DNA from: Victivallis vadensis
GTDB lineage: Bacteria; Verrucomicrobiota; Lentisphaeria; Victivallales; GWF2-50-93
Assembly: GCA_020718525.1 (NCBI GenBank)
Contig: DYRX01000029.1
Coordinates: 1-23,509, forward strand
Direction of reading: 5' to 3'
DNA length: 23,509 nucleotides
The notes under the pieces were generated by a model. The model was not told where the DNA came from and did not search any database. It saw only the letters and a list, made by a program, of their open reading frames with translations. Shown in pieces: positions 7,588 through 14,976 of this stretch. Every line of letters starts with the position of its first letter. The first letter of the stretch is position 1. Position numbers and translations under genes: made by a program.

Positions 7588-9229
7588 AGCTTCCATCCGA
7601 CTTCTCTGCGCTAAGCCGGTCTTTCCCCATTTTTTCAATCGCATCCATTATTATTTTTTGAGATGGAAGAATTTCAAGCGACTTTGACCAGCATTTCTCG
7701 GCTTCATCGAATTCACCCCTCTCGGCAAGCAGAGCGCCAAGCTTGTTGTACACCTCATGATTCTTTGTCCCCAAGGAAACTAGAAGGGACAAATCTTTTT
7801 CGGCGTCATCCAATCGCCCGATTTTAATATTGTAGAACGCCCTGTTCTTGAGTGCCATCTTCAAATCCGGAATGATTTCCAGAGCTCTGTCGCATGCCGC
7901 GATCGCCTCCTCATATCTGCCTTCTTTGGCAAGCTCGACAGCCAAATTGATCCAAGTCTTGTTGCTCTTTGGCGCCGTCTCGACGCCTTTTATGCAAAGA
8001 GCCATCTGGCTTGACCAGTCCTCGCCGCGCAGGGCTGTCCTCAGGCTCATCAAGGCGAGCAGGGAGACAAAAATCACGGAAAAATATTTCATCTCCAAAA
8101 AATGTATTGAGCGAAAGAGAAGAATGCCAGTGATTGCGCAGAGCCAGGCGCTTGGCAGGTAGTAGAGCCTCTCTCCAAACACGGTTCCTGTCAGTGCCAA
8201 AATATTTGATGTTGGAAGAACTGAAATCACATAGAAAAGGATAAGAAACGCAATCTTCCCCCTGTCTTTCTTGGCGAATGCTAAAACTGCAATGACAGAA
8301 GAAATAATTATTGAAACTGAAACGACAAAGGCTGGGTCGAAAAAAGATTTGAGCGGTAGAATCTGCGCATATGAATAATCATGAGACAGTTCAAGCGGCC
8401 AGAGAAATTTCCAGAGAGCAAAACACTGAAGCCAAATCGCCGTTGCAATGCGGGAGACTGGATCGCAAAGAAAGAGAACATTGTCGGAAAGATGGTGAAA
8501 TCTGTCGCTCCTCGGAAGAAATGCGCCCGTCACCGAAATTCTTGTCCAGACACCTATTGACAGAGCCAGCAAATATGAAGCGTAGATAAAAACACGGCTG
8601 GGCAAAAATTTTTGTGGGCGCATGAAAAAATCATAGACCAAACAAAGCGGAACTAGTATAATACCGTTCTCTTTTGACCAGAAGGAAAAAAGGACGCAGA
8701 TGGATGCAAGAAGGACGCTGACAACAGGCTTGCTCCTTGATCTGATATGGAAAATCAGACCGCCGAAAACAAAAATAGCGCATAGGAGATCCGCCCTGCC
8801 GGACGAAGGGATGACGGCTTCGCTGTGAAGCGGGTGGACGGCGTAGATCAATGCGGCGAAAAATGAGGGGAGAAAGGATAGATTCAACATGAGAAATAGC
8901 TTGAACAAGCAAAGCGCCGCAATTGCCGCCAATCCAATGTTCACCGCGCGAAAAGAGGGCGATGTCTTTCCTGCAATCCGTGCATTGAGGCAGAATGAAA
9001 AAGTGGAGAGAGGCCTGTAGAGCCCCTGAGAGAGTTCTCCATGCCAATATGTTCTCTTCCAAGAATCGAAAACCGGCGCATCGTCATAGAAAGGATCGCA
9101 TTCGATCAACAGGATATCGTCAAAGACAAAACCTCCACCGAAAGAATTTAGATACGGAATAATGGACGCGGCAAGAATAAAGATCCATGCGTGGCGTTTT
9201 AAAAATTCAATTGTGGAGTCGGTTTTCAA
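7574..9229 (-). CDS. TMTC-like GT-C glycosyltransferase with C-terminal TPRs
   Basis: This polytopic membrane protein of 551 residues resembles the TMTC/DUF1736 O-mannosyltransferase group, which transfers sugars from lipid-linked donors on the outer face of the membrane. Support comes from the GT-C acidic pair FVFDD (Asp37-Asp38) in the first loop, YRPLSTFSF at 71-79, HPLHSEAV at 132-139, FWSKENGI near 183-190 and GERLYYLPS near 352-360, with about ten hydrophobic segments up to residue 400. Three TPR-like motifs follow (about 424-540; AVELAKEGRYEEAIAACDRALEIIP). The start is TTG, because an in-frame TAG (the amidase stop) lies seven codons upstream and no ATG is close. The ribosome site is weak, so translation may depend on coupling to the amidase gene 18 bases upstream. 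Acceptor is unknown. Confidence 0.85.
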   Translation of the reverse strand: MKTDSTIEFLKRHAWIFILAASIIPYLNSFGGGFVFDDILLIECDPFYDDAPVFDSWKRTYWHGELSQGLYRPLSTFSFCLNARIAGKTSPSFRAVNIGLAAIAALCLFKLFLMLNLSFLPSFFAALIYAVHPLHSEAVIPSSGRADLLCAIFVFGGLIFHIRSRSKPVVSVLLASICVLFSFWSKENGIILVPLCLVYDFFMRPQKFLPSRVFIYASYLLALSIGVWTRISVTGAFLPRSDRFHHLSDNVLFLCDPVSRIATAIWLQCFALWKFLWPLELSHDYSYAQILPLKSFFDPAFVVSVSIIISSVIAVLAFAKKDRGKIAFLILFYVISVLPTSNILALTGTVFGERLYYLPSAWLCAITGILLFRSIHFLEMKYFSVIFVSLLALMSLRTALRGEDWSSQMALCIKGVETAPKSNKTWINLAVELAKEGRYEEAIAACDRALEIIPDLKMALKNRAFYNIKIGRLDDAEKDLSLLVSLGTKNHEVYNKLGALLAERGEFDEAEKCWSKSLEILPSQKIIMDAIEKMGKDRLSAEKSDGSFEKE

Positions 9230-9247
9230 TTTTGGGACTTCAAATTC

Positions 9248-10258
9248 CTATCGCCCGCGTAAAGCATCGTAGTAGGAGACGATCCCGTCCGCTATGGCTT
9301 TTGCAACCTTGTCCTGATAAGCCGAATTGACAAGGAGGCCTTCCTCGCGTGAATTCGACATGAAGCCAGCCTCGACAAGAACTGCCGGACACGGCGCATT
9401 GCGCAGAACCTCGAACCTCGCATGCTTCACGCCTCTGTCAGCCGCCTTTGTCGCCATAAGAAGCTTCGACTGAATCTTGAGCGCCAGAAGAAAATTGTTC
9501 TTGTTGAACGAATTGCCCCTGTATTTTGCCGAGACTGGCTTGCGGTCTGGTGTGGATGGCGCCCCTTCAGGAGTAAGGCAGAATGTCTCTATACCCGAAA
9601 TGTCCCTTTTCGATGTGGAGTTGCAGTGGACAGAAATGAAAATGTCCGCTCCCACGCTGATACAGCGGCTGGATCTCTGCTCGAGCGTGAGCGGAGCGTC
9701 CTTCTGCCTCGTCATGAAAACCTTGAACCCTTTTTTCACAAGAAGTGCCCTAAGCTTCAAAGAAATCTGAAGATTGAGATTTTTTTCGTGGCTTATTCTG
9801 CCTGAAGCACCTTTGTCGTCAGCTCCATGCCCTGGATCTATAAGGATGGTCTTGACCGTCTGCTTCGGAATCGAATATACTCTCATAGATGGGTCAAGAA
9901 CATTGTTGAAGTCCAGACTGCTCAGCGCCGGACACGAAGAAGGACCCAATACAGGAAAAAGAAAATGCATCTTAACTCCGTTGATCGTTGCATTCCTTTT
10001 GTCGTAGATGAATGTAACCCTTGTCTTTGAGTTGCGAATTTCGCAGGCTGTAGATCCCACAGTGAGCGTCATTCCGTAATATTTTGCTATGTCGGAAATG
10101 TAGAGGTATGCCCGCCCGTAGGCGTATTTGCTCCTGATGTTCCGCCCTGAAGAGCTCTGGGCCGGGGCGCTCTGCGCGAACAGAGAAAAAACAAAAAAGA
10201 GGGCAAGGAGGAGCCCGAAGCGTAAATTTAAGGCATCAATTGCTCTGCGAAATGGCAT
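9248..10258 (-). CDS. N-acetylmuramoyl-L-alanine amidase (Amidase_3), secreted
   Basis: This zinc amidase cleaves the bond between MurNAc and L-Ala of peptidoglycan, probably in the periplasm for cell separation or turnover. Counted from the chosen ATG (336 residues), a signal peptide (MPFRRAIDALNLRFGLLLAL, cut near SAPAQ) is followed by a small domain with YISDIAKYYG and NATINGVKM resembling a copper-amine-oxidase N-terminal or stalk domain. The catalytic domain then shows DPGHG (zinc His144), HEKNLNLQ (zinc Glu158), SVHCNS (zinc His211) and LVEAGFMSN (catalytic Glu). An upstream ATG at 10318 adds 20 residues, but AAAGGA precedes the ATG at 10258 at ideal spacing and the signal peptide starts there. 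The gene opens the minus-strand run. Confidence 0.93.
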   Translation of the reverse strand: MPFRRAIDALNLRFGLLLALFFVFSLFAQSAPAQSSSGRNIRSKYAYGRAYLYISDIAKYYGMTLTVGSTACEIRNSKTRVTFIYDKRNATINGVKMHFLFPVLGPSSCPALSSLDFNNVLDPSMRVYSIPKQTVKTILIDPGHGADDKGASGRISHEKNLNLQISLKLRALLVKKGFKVFMTRQKDAPLTLEQRSSRCISVGADIFISVHCNSTSKRDISGIETFCLTPEGAPSTPDRKPVSAKYRGNSFNKNNFLLALKIQSKLLMATKAADRGVKHARFEVLRNAPCPAVLVEAGFMSNSREEGLLVNSAYQDKVAKAIADGIVSYYDALRGR

Positions 10259-10269
10259 TTTGTCCTTTC

Positions 10270-10307
10270 CGGCATATTTTTCCGCATGAATATAGCCGCA
10301 TATGCCG
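10270..10307. promoter_or_regulatory. 8-bp inverted repeat in divergent intergenic region
   Basis: CGGCATAT (10270-10277) and ATATGCCG (10300-10307) are perfect reverse complements, 30 bases apart from start to start. They lie between the amidase ATG and the divergent YfhO-like gene. A CCGCAT direct repeat lies at 10282 and 10296. The spacing, about three helical turns, would suit a dimeric regulator binding two half-sites. It could equally be a leader hairpin in the amidase mRNA. I could not place convincing -35/-10 boxes on either strand. Confidence 0.35.
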
Positions 10308-10329
10308 AAATATCTCATAAGAATTTCAA

Positions 10330-12783
10330 ATGATCGCAGGAATAATGGAGAGTCTTCTAGCCGAGGCGAGAAAAATTGGGACAGGGCTGATCAGAAGTCC
10401 ATGCCTATGGACGATCATCGCATGCTCTGGCATCTACGGCAAAATACTGCTCGGAGAACAGCTTTTCAGGACGGACACCTTTCCATATCAGATGCCGGAA
10501 AAGCTTCTCATCCGAGATTCGCTTCTGCGAGGAGAGGTCCCGTTCATAAACGCAAAAATTTTATGTGGAAGCTCATTTCTCGGCAATATGGATGCGGGCG
10601 TTCTAAATCCGATGAATCTCCTCCTCATTGCCGGTAATTTCAATTTTGCGTACCATCTTTTCGTTTTTGCCCACTTGCTTTTCGCCGGACTCGCCATGTG
10701 CCTTTTTCTGAGGCACGGGCTCAAAATCAGGGGGATCTTCGCATTTGCCGGTGCCGTCTCATACAGCTTCGGATACGTGTGGAGCTCATCTGGGAACGGA
10801 TTCTACAGGTGCGCCTGGCTTGTCCCGCTTTTCTTCCTCTGCTATTTCAAACTTATAAATAGCAAGGGGCTTTCCCGTCAATCTCTTTGCCTCGCCTTCG
10901 CGGGTTCGACAATCTCATCGGCTCTCCTGCTGATCTGCGGCAATTTTCTGGAAGCCTACTTTTGTCTGATTTTTGCCATTTTCTTCACCGCATTTTCTCT
11001 TGCCAGCAAGCTGATTTACAAGCGACGCGCAATAGACAAAAACAGATTTATGCTGGCGATATCATCTCTTGCCATCTCTCTTATGCTAGCATCGCCGGCG
11101 ATAATCCCGGCTATGCACAGCGCCTCGGATTCCTACAGAAAAGGCGGAATCCCCCTCGAAGAAGCTCAGCTATGGTCTTTCCCGCCAGCCAGAACAATAG
11201 AATATTTGATTCCTTTTTTCTTCGGGGACAGACAGGACTTCGGACTCTGGTGCAATCGAATTTACGGTCCCGCGGATCCCGTTTCAAAAACTGGAGGTGG
11301 CCCCTTCGCAGACAGCATCTTCATCGGCTTGCCGATCATCTTGGGACTTCTCTTCTTTTTGTTCCGTAAAAAAAACGCCAGAGACATCTTCATGCTCTCG
11401 GCTCTGCTCTTTTCAATCCTTCTCTCCTTCGGCAGATATACGCCACTCTATTCGTTGCTCTACCATGTTCTGCCCGGATTCAATCTATTCAGGCATCCAG
11501 AAAAATTTTTGTTCTGGACCCAGTTCTGGCTCATCGCCTGCGGGTCGCTCGGATTGAACTCAGTCCCCACGGCTTCAAAAAAGAATATGCGCATCTTCCT
11601 GGCAGTCACAGGCGCTCTTTCAACCATTCTCATCGCTTCCCTCGCTGTTTATATCATAGCCTTCGCTCTTGCGCCAGACTGGCTCTCAAGTGTCCCAGTC
11701 AAATATGGTTCAAAATGGAACGGAGAACGCATTTTCATTTGGGGGGCACTTGTCCTGGGCTCTTCTGCAATCTCCTCTGCAATCCTTTTCAGCGCACTCA
11801 GACTCCTTCGGGGGAATCGGTGCTTGTCCCCCCTTCTGATCGCGGCTGTCTCAGTCGCCCAGATCTATTTTGCATCCTCGATTTCCTTGTGGACAATCCC
11901 CGGCGAGATTCTTGAAAAAACTTCAAAATGGACAGATGTCCTCCCTGAAACAGGTCTAAAGATGTGGAGGATATCGAGGACATCATCCTTTCACTGGCCT
12001 CTCAGCTCGCTAGAGCAAGTTTCAGACCGCTTTGTTGCGGCAAAGCTTGATGAATACGCATCTCTTGAATGCAATGCGCCAGCTCTATCCCCCTTCACGA
12101 CCCCCATCGGATTCAGCCCTGTGCTTGAGCGATCATATTCAGAAATCATGAATCTAGAATTGAACGATCCGGAACGCGTCATGGACGAAAGCTCCGTCAG
12201 ATACATCGCCTGCGCCTGGATTGCAAATGATAATATCCCCCTGGGAAGCAGGGCGATCATCTCGAATCCCGAGAAAAACTTTTGCATTCTCGAAAACACA
12301 GACGCCAGACCAATCTTCTCCGCAGTCCAAAAATCCATTCAAATCCCCGAGGCGGCGGATGCCCGCTTTTTCAGAAAAAAGATCATCAGCCCAGGCAGGG
12401 ACACAATTTTTGTAGAAAAGACACCTTCCAATTTCAAAGACATTGATTGCGCTAAAGATCCAATCGTAAAAATCATTCCAGACAATGACTCAAGACGTTA
12501 CAGATTCTCGATGGAGGGCGGACCAGTCTGGCTCAGACTGAACATGCGCAATCTTGACGGCTGGTCATGCCGCAATTCTAAAAACGAAAAACTGGAAATT
12601 GTTTCTGCACAGGGAGGAATGATGGCAGTCTTCATCCCTGAATGCAACGATGAAATCATCTTCGAATTTTTTCCGCCAGGGCTTCAGCTCGCTCTTCTTC
12701 TTTTCTTGGCAGGAATTCTTTCCATTTTCATTGCAATCGCAAGCATTTTGACTGTCCCCAGCAAAGTCGTTCACGTTCCATAG
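10330..12783 (+). CDS. YfhO-like GT-C membrane protein
   Basis: This large integral membrane protein (817 residues) fits the YfhO family, membrane glycosyltransferase-like proteins implicated in envelope glycosylation. Visible features are RTDTFPYQMPEKLLIRDSLL (47-66) with PFINAKILCGSSFLGNMDAG, matching the family's first-loop pattern of an Asp, a Leu-rich helix and a small-residue loop before NPMNLLL. About ten to twelve hydrophobic helices follow. A soluble extracytoplasmic region (about 535-775) contains RVMDESSVRYIACAW, like the family's late motif, and a last hydrophobic helix ends the chain near 806. The start could also be the ATG at 10345. With the TMTC-like gene it makes two GT-C enzymes flanking an amidase, which points to envelope modification; substrate unknown. 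Confidence 0.8.
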   Translation: MIAGIMESLLAEARKIGTGLIRSPCLWTIIACSGIYGKILLGEQLFRTDTFPYQMPEKLLIRDSLLRGEVPFINAKILCGSSFLGNMDAGVLNPMNLLLIAGNFNFAYHLFVFAHLLFAGLAMCLFLRHGLKIRGIFAFAGAVSYSFGYVWSSSGNGFYRCAWLVPLFFLCYFKLINSKGLSRQSLCLAFAGSTISSALLLICGNFLEAYFCLIFAIFFTAFSLASKLIYKRRAIDKNRFMLAISSLAISLMLASPAIIPAMHSASDSYRKGGIPLEEAQLWSFPPARTIEYLIPFFFGDRQDFGLWCNRIYGPADPVSKTGGGPFADSIFIGLPIILGLLFFLFRKKNARDIFMLSALLFSILLSFGRYTPLYSLLYHVLPGFNLFRHPEKFLFWTQFWLIACGSLGLNSVPTASKKNMRIFLAVTGALSTILIASLAVYIIAFALAPDWLSSVPVKYGSKWNGERIFIWGALVLGSSAISSAILFSALRLLRGNRCLSPLLIAAVSVAQIYFASSISLWTIPGEILEKTSKWTDVLPETGLKMWRISRTSSFHWPLSSLEQVSDRFVAAKLDEYASLECNAPALSPFTTPIGFSPVLERSYSEIMNLELNDPERVMDESSVRYIACAWIANDNIPLGSRAIISNPEKNFCILENTDARPIFSAVQKSIQIPEAADARFFRKKIISPGRDTIFVEKTPSNFKDIDCAKDPIVKIIPDNDSRRYRFSMEGGPVWLRLNMRNLDGWSCRNSKNEKLEIVSAQGGMMAVFIPECNDEIIFEFFPPGLQLALLLFLAGILSIFIAIASILTVPSKVVHVP

Positions 12784-12800
12784 CAGGGTGCTTCACGTAT

Positions 12801-12841
12801 AGTTTTTCAGATAAATAATTTCATTGTTTTGCTGAAAAACT
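12801..12841. terminator. Long-arm hairpin between convergent genes
   Basis: AGTTTTTCAG (12801-12810) and CTGAAAAACT (12832-12841) form a perfect 10-bp stem around a 21-base AT-rich loop. It fills the 58 bases between the YfhO-like stop and the methyltransferase stop, touching the latter. The position fits a shared bidirectional terminator, and the A/T-rich arms supply T tracts on both strands. The stem is AT-rich and the loop long, so an intrinsic terminator is plausible rather than proven. Very similar arms recur at 19614-19663. Confidence 0.45.
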
Positions 12842-13816
12842 TTATCGGTTTAAATGAGGATGAGCTTTGATCCTGCTTGGGCGGGCGTTTCTGTCCCAAA
12901 ATATTCCATCTGAGTAGCCTTGTATGCTTTTGTCGGCATCAGCCGCTTCTATCCGCTTTTCTGCCAGGCATGCGAAGCTGTGGTCGAGTTCGACTCCGAA
13001 AAAACGGCGTCCGAGTTTTTTTGCGACAACAGAGCATGTTCCCGAGCCGAGAAATGGGTCGAAGACAAAATCGTTCGGCCTGGATGATGCCAGAATGATT
13101 TTTGCAAGCAGTTTTTCAGGTTTCTGTGTCGGGTGGAAGGTGTTTTCTGGCATTGCCCAGAAGGGGACAGTCAGATCTGTCCACAGATTGGAGGGGCTAG
13201 TGAGCCTGAATCCGCCGCCGGATTCGTCTTCCTCCCAATCTTTGGGCACTCCATCCTTTTTGTATGGAGCGACGACGCGCCTTTTCAGCTTTACCGAGTC
13301 AGGATCGAAATAGTAATCGTTTGAGACTGTGCAGAACCAGATGTCCTCGGAGCAATTTTTCCAGTTTTTTTGCGCGCCTCTGCCTTTTTCGCGCTCCCAG
13401 GTGATCCTGTTGCGGATTTTGAGATGTCTCTCGGCAAAGGTCTGAATTGCAGATGCCGAGCGCCAGTCCCCGCAAATATAAACTGACGCGCTACGCTTGA
13501 GGACTCGCAAAAGCGGTAGGAGCCAGGAATCGAGCCAGTTCAAATATTGAGAGGAATCCAATGCCTTGAAAGAGACGGCATTGAAATTCTTGTCGAGATT
13601 GTATGGAGGATCCAGAAATAGCAGGTCAACAAAATTAGAAGGGAGGAAAGGGATGATTTCGAAAATGTCCTGCTTTGCGGTTTTGTTTTCAAGGAACTTC
13701 TCGGAAACAGGGCTTTCAATGCGGATGAGCCGGCTTCCGTAGTGGAGGAAGTCAGACTCGCTCAAGATCATTGTGCGATTTCTCGGAGCTCTTTTTTTTT
13801 CAATGCATTCTGTCAT
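12842..13816 (-). CDS. Solitary beta-class site-specific DNA methyltransferase
   Basis: This AdoMet-dependent enzyme of 324 residues probably methylates adenine N6. Motif order is catalytic DPPYN (69-73) first and the AdoMet loop DPFLGSGT (253-260) near the C-terminus, which defines the beta class (M.MboIIA/M.RsrI-like). HPTQKPEKLL (228-237) is the conserved segment before the AdoMet loop. Residues about 140-225 would be the target-recognition part; the target site cannot be read from sequence. DPPYN fits N6-adenine, although some N4-cytosine enzymes share it. No restriction gene is adjacent, so it looks like an orphan. AAAGGA precedes the ATG. Codons 6-9 contain an A9 tract, and an in-frame ATG at 13771 could be an alternative start. 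It converges with the YfhO-like gene. Confidence 0.93.
   Translation of the reverse strand: MTECIEKKRAPRNRTMILSESDFLHYGSRLIRIESPVSEKFLENKTAKQDIFEIIPFLPSNFVDLLFLDPPYNLDKNFNAVSFKALDSSQYLNWLDSWLLPLLRVLKRSASVYICGDWRSASAIQTFAERHLKIRNRITWEREKGRGAQKNWKNCSEDIWFCTVSNDYYFDPDSVKLKRRVVAPYKKDGVPKDWEEDESGGGFRLTSPSNLWTDLTVPFWAMPENTFHPTQKPEKLLAKIILASSRPNDFVFDPFLGSGTCSVVAKKLGRRFFGVELDHSFACLAEKRIEAADADKSIQGYSDGIFWDRNARPSRIKAHPHLNR
13792..13800 (-). repeat. A9 homopolymer in methyltransferase codons 6-9
   Basis: The coding strand reads GAA AAA AAA AGA. Loss of one A leads to a TGA that overlaps the in-frame ATG at 13771 as ATGA, so a shifted ribosome could stop and restart there. Gain of one A gives a stop several codons further on. 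This is read directly; actual length variation is not known. Confidence 0.6.
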
Positions 13817-13854
13817 TCAGCAGATCCTTTGTCGCATGCCTGACGCGGTGCATG

Positions 13855-13883
13855 AAGATAGGCGATTGAGCCACCTTTTGCAA
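13855..13883 (-). promoter_or_regulatory. Candidate promoter of the DNA methyltransferase gene
   Basis: On the minus strand TTGCAA (13883-13878) and TATCTT (13860-13855) are 17 bases apart, each matching four of six consensus bases. Predicted transcription start is near 13848, leaving a leader of about 30 bases before the ATG at 13816. Confidence 0.35.
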
Positions 13884-14037
13884 GTTTCAGAGATTTTTCA
13901 TTCAAAATTGCATTTCAGACTGGAAAGCGTCTTTCTGCAAAGCTATCTTAGCCCGATATGATTGCATCTCCGGGGCGACTTCTTGGCGGGCTCTCAGGAT
14001 ACCGTCAGCGTCCGTGGCATAGGCTTGCAGTGAAAAA

Positions 14038-14976
14038 ATGCGGGGAAAAATGAGATTAGGCTTGGACAATTTGTTTTTTGGCAAGAGATCGGGAGCGTTT
14101 ACGGTGCTTGCGCTTTCGTTTGCTTTCATCTTTTCTGCAGTCTCCGAAGCTTATTCAGATGATTCCGTAAAGGGCTTGCTGACAAAGGGTTGGGAAGAGT
14201 ATGGCTACGGAATCTTCGATTCTGCCAGAAAAAATTTCAATGAAGTTCTTTCTAAGCCGAGTTTGTCCGATTCCGAGTATTGCGAGGCGATGACGGGTCT
14301 GGCGTTCTGCCACCAGTTTGGAAAAGGCTCGAATGTTTCAGAATCCGACTACAGGAAAGCGATCGAGTGCTACAAGCTGGCGATTGCGAAGTCCGGAGGA
14401 GACCGCCGAATCGAGGAGGTCCTTAGATCCATGCAGGCCGAGTGCCTGCTGATGATTTTCAGGCTCAGCCGAAACACGGAGCTCTTGTCGGAGGCTCAGG
14501 CAATATGCGACTCGATTTCTTCAGGAAATGAGATCAGTCTTGCATCGCAGAATTCAATCCTCGCCGGAACGGTCTTTAAAATTTCAGATCTGAGCTCCGA
14601 AGATTCGCTCCAGTCCCTCCGCAAATTGGAGGCGTACCTCGACAAGTCCTTCGAAAAGAGGGAGAGTCTGGACAAGGAATCCCGGCTTCTTCTCCCTGCC
14701 ATGGCGAGACTCCTCGCTGAAATCAGCGTCTCGAAGGGGGATTACCAGAACGCCGTCAAATATTTTGACCAGTATTTGGCTTTTGGCGCGACGAGTCATG
14801 TGACTAGGGCACAGGTAACCTTCAAGCTTGCGCGAATCTACGATTTGAAGCTGAAAAATCCCTCGAAGGCTATCGAATACTACAACAAGTTCAGAAAAGA
14901 GAACCCAAACGATGTCAAGGCATATTTTGCCGAACAGCGGGTCTCGGATCTTGACGGTGCAGGAGCAGGCAAATGA
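14038..14976 (+). CDS. Secreted TPR-like protein, first gene of ABC importer operon
   Basis: This protein has 312 residues. A basic start and a hydrophobic stretch (AFTVLALSFAFIFSAVSEAYS, about 20-39) look like a signal peptide with cleavage near SEAYS, so the mature part should be periplasmic. The remainder is helical with TPR-like pairs: KGWEEYGYGIFDSARKNFNEVL (about 50-71), AFCHQFGKG with YRKAIECYKLAIA, a degenerate middle, then VSKGDYQNAVKYFDQYLAFG and ARIYDLKLKNPSKAIEYYNKF (about 232-285). An ATG at 14050 is an alternative start. Its stop overlaps the start of the solute-binding protein by 4 bases (ATGA), implying tight coupling, so it may scaffold or assist that importer. A weak TATGAT box at 13957-13962 is the only promoter hint. 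Exact role unknown. Confidence 0.85.
   Translation: MRGKMRLGLDNLFFGKRSGAFTVLALSFAFIFSAVSEAYSDDSVKGLLTKGWEEYGYGIFDSARKNFNEVLSKPSLSDSEYCEAMTGLAFCHQFGKGSNVSESDYRKAIECYKLAIAKSGGDRRIEEVLRSMQAECLLMIFRLSRNTELLSEAQAICDSISSGNEISLASQNSILAGTVFKISDLSSEDSLQSLRKLEAYLDKSFEKRESLDKESRLLLPAMARLLAEISVSKGDYQNAVKYFDQYLAFGATSHVTRAQVTFKLARIYDLKLKNPSKAIEYYNKFRKENPNDVKAYFAEQRVSDLDGAGAGK

Noticed and set aside
9229..9250. Stop-codon readthrough joining the amidase and the glycosyltransferase, which share a frame across one TAG
   Set aside because: Same-frame neighbours occur by chance a third of the time, no readthrough context is seen, and the two proteins have unrelated locations and complete domains of their own.
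12842..14037. A restriction-modification system around the methyltransferase
   Set aside because: Neighbouring genes are a YfhO-like protein and a TPR protein; no nuclease motif is present and the 221-bp upstream gap has no usable reading frame.
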